Source: an uncultured Clostridia bacterium (lineage in GTDB: Bacteria > Bacillota > Clostridia > Christensenellales > Aristaeellaceae). Taken from it: a DNA stretch of 10,776 nucleotides. Of this stretch, positions 1 through 6,146 are shown piece by piece (the stretch's first letter is position 1; every line of letters starts with the position of its first letter). A model generated the notes under the pieces. The model had not been told where the DNA came from. It saw only the letters and a program-made list of their open reading frames with translations, and did no database searches. Made by a program: the position numbers and the translations under genes. The DNA is taken from the NCBI GenBank assembly GCA_946409855.1, contig CAMJXZ010000085.1:1-10776 (forward strand), given 5' to 3'.

Positions 1-645
1 AGTGTTCAGGCTGTCACAGGATGAGAATGCATAATCCCCGATCGTTGTCACGCTGTCCGGGATCGTGACATCGGTCAGGTATTTGCAGTCTGAGAAAGCA
101 TAATTCCCGATGGCTGTCACACTGTCCGGGAATGTCACGCTCTTCAGGTTGTCACAAAGATTGAACGCATATTCCCCGATGATGACAATGTCCTGCGGAA
201 CAGAGTAATTCCGGGTATCATTTTTCATGGGATACCAGACCAGACGTTTATCTGTTTTACTGATCAGGGCATCATCTATCACGGCCAGAGCTGAATGATC
301 CGGCGAAACCTGTACCGAAGTTAAACGTTCACAAAAACGGAACGGATTTACTCCGATGGCCGTCACGCTGTCCGGGATTGTCACGCTGGTCAGACTAATG
401 AGAAATGCAAATGCATCATCCCCGATCCCTGTCACCGTTTTTCCGTCCAGTTCAGAGGGAATGGCCAGCTCGGAGGCAGAATACCCGGTAAAACCGGTAA
501 TCGTCGCTGTGCCGTCGTCGTTCAGGGTATACTTATAATCCCCGCTCTGATACACAGGGACCTCCTCTTCCGCCCCGGCGGGAAGGGTGAGCAGCAGCAG
601 CACAGCCGCAAGCAGCGCGGACAAAACGAGATATTTCTGTTTCAT
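1..645 (-). CDS. Secreted BspA-like leucine-rich-repeat protein (partial, C-terminus outside window)
   Basis: The frame is open from an ATG at 645 to the window edge, 215 codons without a stop, so the C-terminus is missing. A strong Shine-Dalgarno (AGGAGG, 651-656) precedes the ATG. Residues 1-25 form a signal peptide: basic MKQK, a Leu/Ala-rich core, then a cleavage site after PAGA. From about residue 70 come LRR_5-type repeats of about 23 residues with the recurring words VTIPDSVT, AIG.YAF and C..L; repeat starts lie near residues 87, 169 and 192. An island at about 112-150 (SPDHSALAVIDDALISKTDK) interrupts the series, as is common in BspA proteins. Members are surface or secreted adhesion/binding proteins, but the ligand cannot be told. 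It starts 35 bp after the HAD gene stop with no terminator between, so it may be cotranscribed. Base composition looks more AT-rich than its neighbours, which hints at transfer. Confidence 0.85.
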   Translation of the reverse strand, partial: MKQKYLVLSALLAAVLLLLTLPAGAEEEVPVYQSGDYKYTLNDDGTATITGFTGYSASELAIPSELDGKTVTGIGDDAFAFLISLTSVTIPDSVTAIGVNPFRFCERLTSVQVSPDHSALAVIDDALISKTDKRLVWYPMKNDTRNYSVPQDIVIIGEYAFNLCDNLKSVTFPDSVTAIGNYAFSDCKYLTDVTIPDSVTTIGDYAFSSCDSLNT

Positions 646-680
646 GGGAAACCTCCTTGCAGATGACAGGGATTGGCGGA

Positions 681-1478
681 TCAATCAATCAGCCCCAGCG
701 TGATCAGCGCCTGCTCGATGCCGTCCTCCTCCATGGGGGCGGTGACCAGGTCGGCGGCCTGCTTGAGGGTCTCCGTGCCGTTGCCCATGCAGACGCCGGT
801 GCCGGCGGCGCGGAGCATGTCCAGGTCGTTGGCGCTGTCTCCGAAGGCGACGGCGTCGGCCGGGTCGACGCCGAACACCCGGCAGGCCTCCTTCAGGCCC
901 GTGCCCTTGTTGACCCCGGGGGGCGTCATTTCGGCCAGCCAGGACGTGTGCACCATGAAATCGAACACGCCGGCGAGCCGGGCCTCAAGAAGGGAGACGT
1001 CCGGGCCGTCGAACCGGCCCACCGCGGAGAGCTTCGAAACGTCGTCCCACCTGCCCCAGCGGCGGGAGAGCGGCTCCAGCGCGGGGCCCATCTCCCGGGC
1101 GAGCTTGTCGTAATAATCGGGGATCGGGAAACCCTCCCGGTCCACACAGAGGGTATCGACCCCCTCCAGGATCAGGAAAAAGGAGAGCCGCCGGGCTTCC
1201 TCCGCCGCCCGCAGGACCGCTTCGGGCGGGACCAGGCGGCTGAAGACCACCTCGTCCCCCTTTTCCAGCATCGCCCCCGCGCCGGAGACGATGCCGTCAA
1301 ACCCGATGCCCAGCAGCCCTTCATGCCGGATGTAGCTGCGGCTGCGGCCGCTGCAGATCAGGGCCAGGTGGCCGTTGGCCCGCAGGCGCCGGATCGCGGA
1401 GACCGCGCTTTTCGGGATGTTGTTTTCCCGGTCCCAGAGGGTGCCGTCGATGTCGAAAAAGCAGATTTTCCGGGTCAT
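681..1478 (-). CDS. Cof-type HAD-IIB family phosphatase
   Basis: This 265-aa cytoplasmic protein is a haloacid-dehalogenase hydrolase of the Cof/YkrA-like group, which dephosphorylates small phosphometabolites such as sugar phosphates. All HAD motifs are visible: motif I FDIDGT with nucleophile D9 and acid D11, motif II Ser43 in ICSGR, motif III Lys191 in NKGTGL, and motif IV GDSAND with D214 and D218. The C2-type cap lies between motifs II and III, and the length is typical. I chose the ATG at 1478 because it overlaps the aminopeptidase stop as ATGA and has GGAG eight bases upstream; a GTG at 1499 would add seven residues with no clear ribosome site. The substrate cannot be read from sequence. 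Overlap with the aminopeptidase implies cotranscription and translational coupling. Confidence 0.9.
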   Translation of the reverse strand: MTRKICFFDIDGTLWDRENNIPKSAVSAIRRLRANGHLALICSGRSRSYIRHEGLLGIGFDGIVSGAGAMLEKGDEVVFSRLVPPEAVLRAAEEARRLSFFLILEGVDTLCVDREGFPIPDYYDKLAREMGPALEPLSRRWGRWDDVSKLSAVGRFDGPDVSLLEARLAGVFDFMVHTSWLAEMTPPGVNKGTGLKEACRVFGVDPADAVAFGDSANDLDMLRAAGTGVCMGNGTETLKQAADLVTAPMEEDGIEQALITLGLID

Positions 1479-2791
1479 GACCTGAACTCCAGATCCCACG
1501 CGCCGTCCGCCCGGACGCGCAGCCCCGCCCGGTAGAACACGCGAAGGGCGTCCACCATGTAGGAAAGGTCACGAACACCGGCGGTCTCCCAGACGGAGTG
1601 CATCGCCAGCTGCGCCAGGCCGATATCCACCGTGTTCAGGGAGACGTGGGTGTTCGAGATGCCGCCCAGAGTGGAGCCGCCCATCACGTCGGACCGGTTG
1701 ACGAAATGCTGGACGGGCACCCCCGCGGCCCGGCAGATCTCGCCGAACAGGGCCGCGGAGACGCCGTCGGTGGTGTACTTCTGGTTGGCGCTGTACTTGA
1801 TCACCACGCCCTGATTCATCAGCACGCGGTTCTGGGCGTCGTACTTGTCGATATGGTTGGGGTGGAGGGCCTGGGCGTTGTCCGCCGAGGCCATGAAGCC
1901 CGCGGCCGCGGCAGCCCGGACCTCCCCGGGGGCGGCGCCCAGCGCCTCGCCCAGGCGGGACAGCGTGTCCCAAAGGAGGGTGGAATCCGCCCCCTGCTTG
2001 GACTGGGAGCCGACCTCCTCGTTGTCAAAGAGGGCGTAGACGTTCAGATGCTCCGCGGTCCCGGCGGAAAGGAAGGCGGTCAGGCAGGTCCAGGCGCACT
2101 CCAGGTCGTCCAGCCGGCCGGCGGACAGGTATTCCCCCTTGCCGCCCCAGACGCTGGCCGGCATCCGGCTGTAGAGGTACAGGTCGTGCCCGGCCACATC
2201 CTCCAGTTTCGCTTTGACGCCCGCCGCCAGCTCGGCCAGCAGGGCGTTTTCATCGGCGTCCTCCCCCCACAGGGCCATCATGTCCTTCTGGACGTTGAAG
2301 GCGTAGCCGTCGTTGACGGCGCGGTTGAAGTGGATGGGCAGGTTCGGGATCACCGCGGCGTCCCGGCCCAGGTCGCACAGGCGGCTTTCAAGGCCCCTGT
2401 CCGTCCGGACCAGCAGCCGGCCGGCGACAGACAACGGCCGGTCCAGCCAGGTGGACAGGATGGCGCCGCCGTATTTTTCGGCGTTCAGGCGGGTATAGGG
2501 CTTGACCGACCGGTCCTCCATCCGCGCCTTGAGCTTGAAGGCCGGGGAATCCACATGGGAAGCGGTGATGCGGAAGGGGGCCAGCCCGCGTTCCGGCACC
2601 CGGAAGGCGATCAGGGAGGACTGGTTGCGGGTAACGAAATACTGCCCGCCCGGACGGACGGAAAAGGCCTCGTGCTCGTTCAGGCGGACAAAGCCCGCGT
2701 CCAGCAGCGCGCGCTGCGCCCCGTCCACCGCGTGGAAGGCCGTGGGCGAAGCGGCGAGATAATCGAGAAAAGGCTGAATGTACTGGCTCAT
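1475..2791 (-). CDS. apeB: M18 family aminopeptidase
   Basis: This 438-aa cytosolic metallo-aminopeptidase removes N-terminal residues from peptides; M18 enzymes are dinuclear-zinc, usually dodecameric, and often prefer acidic residues. The ligand motifs occur in family order: HVDSP (H79, D81), RLDDLE (D228), FDNEEVGS (E258, E259), SADNAQ (D304) and MHS (H398). The substrate-site signature MGGSTLGGISNTHVS lies at 370-384. Length fits the bacterial ApeB group. Position 307 is Gln where I recall His as the usual residue (SADNAH), probably not a metal ligand. The start at 2791 has AAGGAG a few bases upstream (in 2798-2804). It is the first gene of a three-gene minus-strand run; its stop overlaps the HAD start. 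No convincing promoter was seen; the upstream DNA is the hairpin region. Confidence 0.95.
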   Translation of the reverse strand: MSQYIQPFLDYLAASPTAFHAVDGAQRALLDAGFVRLNEHEAFSVRPGGQYFVTRNQSSLIAFRVPERGLAPFRITASHVDSPAFKLKARMEDRSVKPYTRLNAEKYGGAILSTWLDRPLSVAGRLLVRTDRGLESRLCDLGRDAAVIPNLPIHFNRAVNDGYAFNVQKDMMALWGEDADENALLAELAAGVKAKLEDVAGHDLYLYSRMPASVWGGKGEYLSAGRLDDLECAWTCLTAFLSAGTAEHLNVYALFDNEEVGSQSKQGADSTLLWDTLSRLGEALGAAPGEVRAAAAAGFMASADNAQALHPNHIDKYDAQNRVLMNQGVVIKYSANQKYTTDGVSAALFGEICRAAGVPVQHFVNRSDVMGGSTLGGISNTHVSLNTVDIGLAQLAMHSVWETAGVRDLSYMVDALRVFYRAGLRVRADGAWDLEFRS

Positions 2792-2863
2792 GGGAATCTC
2801 CTTCCATATTTCTATATGATGAATGTAACGGTTCAGTCATGTGATGGTATTGAGGGGTGTAAC

Positions 2864-3137
2864 TGTCCATTGCGAAACGTAATCCCCGAGTCCGGCGATT
2901 TATTCGCCGGATGGCGAAGCCACCCGAAGGGCGAGGGGATGAAGTGGAGTAATGGACATGGCGGGGGGATTGTCAAGGGGGCACACCCTTGACTGAAATC
3001 CGCAGTGACGGCATGTACGTCACGAGGACCAAATTGCGAAGCAATTTGTACCTTGCGGCATTTCCGCCCGGAAACCCAACGGGTTTCAGGAAATGCCGTC
3101 GGGGGGTCCCGAAGGGGGGTCGCAAGACCCCCCTTCG
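2864..3137. repeat. Multi-hairpin structured element of unknown type
   Basis: Perfect stems seen by eye: TGTCCATT 2864-2871 with AATGGACA 2951-2958; inside it ATCCCC 2882-2887 with GGGGAT 2935-2940; inside that three hairpins, TCCGGCGA/TCGCCGGA (2891-2898/2904-2911), TGGC-GAA-GCCA (2912-2922) and CCC-GAA-GGG (2923-2931). These five helices form a branched, cloverleaf-like fold. Downstream are GTCAAGGG/CCCTTGAC (2972-2979/2986-2993), GTGACG/CGTCAC (3005-3010/3018-3023), CAAATTGC-GAA-GCAATTTG (3030-3048), CGGCATTTCC/GGAAATGCCG (3056-3065/3089-3098) enclosing GAAACCC-AAC-GGGTTTC, and a 12-bp stem 3110-3121/3126-3137 closed by GCAA. Loops GAA and GCAA are stable RNA loops only when read on the plus strand. 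It could be a structured RNA, a cluster of palindromic repeats, or a small non-autonomous mobile element. I do not recognise a named family. Confidence 0.65.
3110..3137. repeat. 12-bp G-rich hairpin with GCAA loop, just past the SGNH gene stop
   Basis: CGAAGGGGGGTC (3110-3121) and its exact complement (3126-3137) enclose the tetraloop GCAA. It lies eight bases beyond the stop of the minus-strand hydrolase gene, where a terminator is expected, but no T-run follows on either strand, so it is at best a weak or Rho-assisted stop. The string CGCAAGACCCCCCT within it recurs in inverted orientation near 10692-10705. Confidence 0.55.
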
Positions 3138-3144
3138 CTTCCTG

Positions 3145-4359
3145 TCAGTCCGCCGCCAGAAACCCAAGCAGGATCAGCATGCCGTCCGACCCGTCGGCCT
3201 GGCGGACGGTCACGGTGTGCTCCGCCCGCTCATCCGAGGTGTAGACCTCGGTGGCGGTGATGGCGTTGCCCCAGCCGCCCGGGAAGCGGCCGTCGATGGT
3301 GGCGGCGTAAACATCGTCCACGAAAATGTCATACCGGCCGCTCTTTCCGTCGATGGTGCGCTGGTACAGGATGCCCAGGGTGCGGAAGGACAGCTTGGCG
3401 GTAAATCCGCCCGCTCCCTGCCGGTTGACCCAGCCGCGCTGGTAGTGCCAGCAGGTGGCGCCGGTGCCGGAAACAAAGGTGCCCTGGTCCTGGGGGATCA
3501 GGCTGTCCCCCGTATAGAGGCGGGGGCTGTGGTAGGGATCGGCCGTGACGGGCGGGGCATCAAAGGGCGCGGGCTCCGGCAGGCTGTCCCGCCGGGCGTA
3601 GACCCCGTTCAGGTACCGCCAGAGGATCTCCCCCGTCATAGCGTGGCCGACGGCGGAAGGATGCACCGTGTCCCCGGACAGGACCTGGGCGGAATACGTC
3701 CCTTCCTTCATGGCGGCTTTGATGACGTTGATCTGGCTGACCATGGGCAGGCGGTACGCCGCGCCCACGGCGGCCTGCGTCTGCTGCGCGGTCGCCCCGT
3801 TGGTCTGCCCCATGAACAGAAGCAGCACCGCGGGACGGGGGTCGCATTCCAGCAGCCGGCGCACCAGGCTGTCGTAGGAGGCCTTGAAGAAGGGTTTGGA
3901 GCCGTCGTCGTTGACGGCAAACTCCACCAGCACCACGTCCGGCTTTTTGATCGTCACGTCCCGGCGCAGCCGGTGCACGCCCAGGTAGGAGTCCGTCCCG
4001 CCGATGCCGGCGTTGATGAAGGTCACCTTCGCCTGCGGAAAGCGGTCCGCCCACCAGCGGCGGAAGATCTCCGCGTAGGCCAGCCTGAAGGGCGCTTCCC
4101 CGTCCCGGCTGCCGCCCGATATGGTGCCCTCGGTGATGGAGCCGCCGATCACCGCCACGGTGACGGCCTCCCCCCGGTCCGCCTTGCGCATGACGGCCGC
4201 CAGGGCGCTGTCGTCGCAGGTATCCCACGGGACGGCCTCTTTGTACAGCGCGTCCGTCAGGTAGCCGCTCAGCGGCGGCAGGTCCTCCTCCGCGCGGGCG
4301 GGCAGGGACAGGCAGGAAAAGCAAAGCGCCATCGCGGCCAATAGAGTCAGGCATTTCAT
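3145..4359 (-). CDS. Secreted SGNH/GDSL-family hydrolase (putative esterase)
   Basis: This 404-aa protein begins with a signal peptide (residues 1-23, cleavage after PARA) and is exported. The SGNH blocks are in order: block I VIGGSITEG with nucleophile Ser74; block II NAGIGG with oxyanion Gly118; block III FAVND with Asn150; block V GDTVHP with Asp230 and His233. Such enzymes hydrolyse esters, and secreted gut members often deacetylate plant polysaccharides; the substrate here is inferred, not seen. Residues about 270-404 form a second, beta-rich region I cannot assign, possibly a sugar-binding or jelly-roll domain. I chose the ATG at 4359, which has AAGGAG upstream and starts a proper signal peptide, over an upstream ATG at 4563 that would run through the promoter region. 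It is monocistronic and divergent from the toxin-antitoxin-like pair. Confidence 0.88.
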   Translation of the reverse strand: MKCLTLLAAMALCFSCLSLPARAEEDLPPLSGYLTDALYKEAVPWDTCDDSALAAVMRKADRGEAVTVAVIGGSITEGTISGGSRDGEAPFRLAYAEIFRRWWADRFPQAKVTFINAGIGGTDSYLGVHRLRRDVTIKKPDVVLVEFAVNDDGSKPFFKASYDSLVRRLLECDPRPAVLLLFMGQTNGATAQQTQAAVGAAYRLPMVSQINVIKAAMKEGTYSAQVLSGDTVHPSAVGHAMTGEILWRYLNGVYARRDSLPEPAPFDAPPVTADPYHSPRLYTGDSLIPQDQGTFVSGTGATCWHYQRGWVNRQGAGGFTAKLSFRTLGILYQRTIDGKSGRYDIFVDDVYAATIDGRFPGGWGNAITATEVYTSDERAEHTVTVRQADGSDGMLILLGFLAAD

Positions 4360-4395
4360 GGGGATGTCTCCTTTCTGTGTTTGAAAGCTGCGTCT

Positions 4396-4404
4396 ATCAT
4401 ACCA
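4396..4404 (-). promoter_or_regulatory. Probable extended -10 promoter of the SGNH hydrolase gene
   Basis: On the minus strand TGGTATGAT gives a TGN extension plus TATGAT (5 of 6 to TATAAT), about 37 bases upstream of the ATG at 4359. The -35 hexamer at 17 bp spacing is poor (TGTCCA), which an extended -10 can compensate for. Confidence 0.5.
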
Positions 4405-4482
4405 TATTTTTCCCAGGATGGACAGAGTAACGGAGGATAAAATCAGGGGCTGGCGCATGGCCGGAAAACATTTCCGCCCGTC

Positions 4483-4511
4483 TTGACATTGTATCGCTGC
4501 AGCGATATAAT
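4483..4511 (+). promoter_or_regulatory. Consensus sigma-A promoter of the DUF3990/HTH pair, with a palindromic operator
   Basis: TTGACA at 4483-4488 and TATAAT at 4506-4511 are both exact consensus with a 17-bp spacer. The 16-bp perfect palindrome TATCGCTGCAGCGATA (4492-4507) fills the spacer and enters the -10, so a bound dimer would block RNA polymerase. The likely repressor is the HTH protein encoded second in the operon. Transcription should start near 4518, giving a leader of about 19 nt to the ATG at 4537. Confidence 0.85.
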
Positions 4512-4536
4512 CAATGCAGGAAAGAAGGTGTGCGCG

Positions 4537-5208
4537 ATGATCGTTTATCACGGTTCGGATCACATCATAGAAACGCCCCGATATAACGGAAGCAAAAGGA
4601 CCAATGATTACGGATACGGGTTTTACACAACCGAAAGCATCGACCTTGCAAAAGAATGGGCCTGCAGCGAAAACCGGGACGGATACGCCAATATGTACGA
4701 ACTGGATACCGAAGGGTTAACGATCCTTGAGCTGAACGCTCCTGAGTACAGCATCCTGAACTGGCTGGCCATCCTGACCAGATACCGCAGTTACTGGCAA
4801 AGCGGCAGCATCGCGGAACAGGCGAAGGATTATCTGCAGCGGCATTTCTTCATTGATCCCTCGCCGTACGACATCATCATCGGGTACCGCGCTGACGATT
4901 CCTATTTTTCTTTCGCGCAGGATTTTGTTTCGGGCACGATCTCCCTGCGCAAATTGTCAGAAGCGATGCGGCTCGGGAAACTCGGGGAACAGATCGTGCT
5001 CAAAAGCAGGGAGGCGTTTCGGCATATCCGTTTTACCGGCGCCGAGGCGGCAGACGCCGAAACCTATTTTGTCAGGAAATCCATCCGCGACCGGGATGCG
5101 CGGCGCGCCTACCGCAGCACCAGACAGACCGCCGATACGATCAGCGAACTGTACATGCTGGATATCATGAGAGAAGGGATGATCCATGGCGATCCGCGCT
5201 TACGATGA
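4537..5208 (+). CDS. DUF3990-type, ADP-ribosyltransferase-like protein (putative toxin)
   Basis: This 223-aa protein resembles the DUF3990 family, which is related to the ADP-ribosyltransferase fold. Visible signatures: VYHGS at 3-7 with His5, matching the first NAD-contacting motif of H-Y-type enzymes; NDYGYGFYTT at 23-32 with Tyr30; YDIIIGYRADDSYF at 111-124, a DUF3990 hallmark; and GEQIVLKS at 150-157, where Glu151/Gln152 occupy the third-motif position. There is no signal peptide or membrane segment. I chose the ATG at 4537 (AAGGTG six bases upstream) because longer versions of the frame start inside the promoter. The gene overlaps the HTH gene by 23 bp, the usual shape of a type II toxin-antitoxin operon. 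Modification of a cellular target using NAD is inference; the target is unknown. It is more AT-rich than its neighbours, which suggests acquisition. Confidence 0.78.
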   Translation: MIVYHGSDHIIETPRYNGSKRTNDYGYGFYTTESIDLAKEWACSENRDGYANMYELDTEGLTILELNAPEYSILNWLAILTRYRSYWQSGSIAEQAKDYLQRHFFIDPSPYDIIIGYRADDSYFSFAQDFVSGTISLRKLSEAMRLGKLGEQIVLKSREAFRHIRFTGAEAADAETYFVRKSIRDRDARRAYRSTRQTADTISELYMLDIMREGMIHGDPRLR

Positions 5209-5827
5209 AAATTACCTTGCCGGGGCGCAAAGGATCCTGGGGGACGCGGTGGACTTCGCCGCCGTCACGCTGGGCGTTGAACCGAACGTTTTCGGAAAGG
5301 CTTTTTCCGTTTCGGATGTTTCCAAACAGTTTGCCGCCGGGAATCCCCGCTATGTCGCCGGCATGAACGGCTGTGAACTGGCCCGAAGGGTGCTGACTGA
5401 AACAGGCGTCCCGTTTGCGGACAGGGAAGACGTCATGTTCCTCGACAAAAGCCCGGAATACTGGGCGGGGTGGGCGCTGGCGTTCTATCAGTGGTACAGC
5501 GGGCATTCCTTCACAGACATACTGAAGGCGGTGCCGCTGGAAGACATGATCCGCATGTACCCGGCCTGCCACGAAATGGATATCCTGCAGTTTGCGGAAC
5601 GCATGGAGAAACAGATGAAAGCCGCTTTCCCTCAGACAAAGCTGCGCCTCCGGCGGGAAACCTGCGGCCTTTCCCAGGCCCGGCTGGCCGCCGACGCCGG
5701 CGTCCCCCTGCGCCAGATTCAGCTTTTTGAGCAGCGGCAGCGGGACATCAATAAAACTTCGGCGGAAACGCTGCTGCATCTGAGCAGAGCGCTGTACTGC
5801 CGGATGGAAGACCTGATCGAACGGTAA
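5186..5827 (+). CDS. Xre-family HTH protein (putative antitoxin/autorepressor)
   Basis: This 213-aa protein has a C-terminal HTH_3/Xre domain at about 152-212: LRLRRETCGLSQARLAADAG, then a recognition-helix region VPLRQIQLFEQ and closing helices ending MEDLIER. Residues 1-145 form a separate domain without a name I can give, rich in aromatic residues at 92-104 (YWAGWALAFYQWY), a plausible surface for binding the partner protein. The start at 5186 has GAAGGG seven bases upstream, within the end of the preceding gene; the two frames overlap by 23 bp. By analogy with other ART-like toxin and Xre antitoxin pairs such as RES-Xre (MbcTA), I infer that it neutralises the DUF3990 protein and represses the operon at the 4492-4507 palindrome. 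Pair stoichiometry and activity cannot be seen. Confidence 0.82.
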   Translation: MAIRAYDENYLAGAQRILGDAVDFAAVTLGVEPNVFGKAFSVSDVSKQFAAGNPRYVAGMNGCELARRVLTETGVPFADREDVMFLDKSPEYWAGWALAFYQWYSGHSFTDILKAVPLEDMIRMYPACHEMDILQFAERMEKQMKAAFPQTKLRLRRETCGLSQARLAADAGVPLRQIQLFEQRQRDINKTSAETLLHLSRALYCRMEDLIER

Positions 5828-5834
5828 CGGGATG

Positions 5835-5854
5835 GTCCTGATTTGTCCTGATTT
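5835..5854 (+). repeat. Two tandem copies of a 10-mer
   Basis: GTCCTGATTT occurs twice in direct succession (5835-5844 and 5845-5854), just past the HTH gene stop. It may be slippage; no function is evident. Confidence 0.6.
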
Positions 5855-5884
5855 ATACCCTTCCTCCCGCGTTTCCCCAAAAAC

Positions 5885-5925
5885 GCGCATACGGCCCGCC
5901 GGAATACCCGGCGGGCCGTATGCGC
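5885..5925 (-). terminator. Intrinsic terminator of the copper operon, between convergent units
   Basis: An 18-bp perfect stem (5885-5902 with 5908-5925) and a 5-nt loop lie between the HTH gene stop (5827) and the copA stop (5937). On the minus strand the stem is followed by GTTTTTGG, a short U-run, as expected for termination of copA transcription. On the plus strand there is no clear U-run, so it may act only partly on the DUF3990/HTH operon. A smaller GCGTTT/AAACGC hairpin lies immediately to its left. Confidence 0.8.
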
Positions 5926-5936
5926 GGCGCGGTTTC

Positions 5937-6146
5937 TTACGCCATGGAAACAAACTCATACCCCGCGTCCTCGACGGCTTTGCGGACGGCTTCTTCCGGC
6001 ACGTCCCTGCTCATTTCGATGACGGCGCAGGCCTTTTCGTGGCTGGGGGCGGCGCTGGTCACGCCGTCCAGGGCCTCCAGGGCCTTCTTGACATGCATTT
6101 CGCAGTGCGGGCACATCATGCCTTTGATCTGAGCGGTTTTGGTCAT
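5937..6146 (-). CDS. copZ: Possible separately translated CopZ-like copper chaperone inside copA
   Basis: In frame with copA, an ATG at 6146 begins MTKTAQIKGMMCPHCEMHV, a complete 69-residue heavy-metal-associated domain of exactly CopZ length, with the metal site MxCxxC (C12, C15). A strong Shine-Dalgarno, GGGAGG at 6155-6160, sits eight bases upstream, as if this were once, or still is, its own cistron. There is no stop codon between it and the ATPase frame. It may yield free chaperone as well as the fused form, or it may mark a recent copA-copZ fusion through loss of a stop. Both products are inferred; only the site and frame are seen. Confidence 0.55.
   Translation of the reverse strand: MTKTAQIKGMMCPHCEMHVKKALEALDGVTSAAPSHEKACAVIEMSRDVPEEAVRKAVEDAGYEFVSMA

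Larger units (their letters stand above)
2792..3144. other. Hairpin-rich intergenic region without a credible gene
   Basis: No frame here shows protein-like composition together with a ribosome site. Instead the stretch holds a chain of perfect inverted repeats from 2864 to 3137 (listed separately as one element) and a 14-mer at 2825-2838 that recurs with one mismatch at 10658-10671. The right end abuts the stop of the SGNH hydrolase gene; the left end contains the upstream region of the aminopeptidase gene, including its Shine-Dalgarno. Confidence 0.8.

Noticed and set aside
356..538. 60-codon plus-strand frame inside the LRR gene
   Set aside because: The opposite strand encodes a signal peptide and LRR repeats in one open frame to the window edge.
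2812..2846. Sigma-A promoter for the aminopeptidase gene (TATAGA on the minus strand)
   Set aside because: The -10 is only a partial match and no -35 hexamer is found at 16-18 bp.
2864..2958. tRNA or tmRNA-like gene suggested by the cloverleaf outline
   Set aside because: There is no anticodon arm of the right size, no TTCGA T-loop and no CCA-type acceptor; arm lengths do not fit.
657..2992. Long plus-strand open frames opposite the HAD and M18 genes (657-1535, 1598-2992)
   Set aside because: They are Gly/Arg/Pro/His-rich antisense translations of GC-rich minus-strand genes that have clear motifs and ribosome sites.
2973..3167. 64-codon minus-strand frame in the hairpin region
   Set aside because: It overlaps the end of the hydrolase gene, shows no domain, and reads through several perfect hairpins.
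2989..4344. 451-codon plus-strand frame opposite the SGNH hydrolase
   Set aside because: It is an antisense shadow; the minus frame has a signal peptide, the SGNH blocks and a good ribosome site.
5165..5959. 264-codon minus-strand frame opposite the DUF3990/HTH pair
   Set aside because: It runs through the terminator stem at 5885-5925 and covers genes with recognisable domains; its composition is not protein-like.
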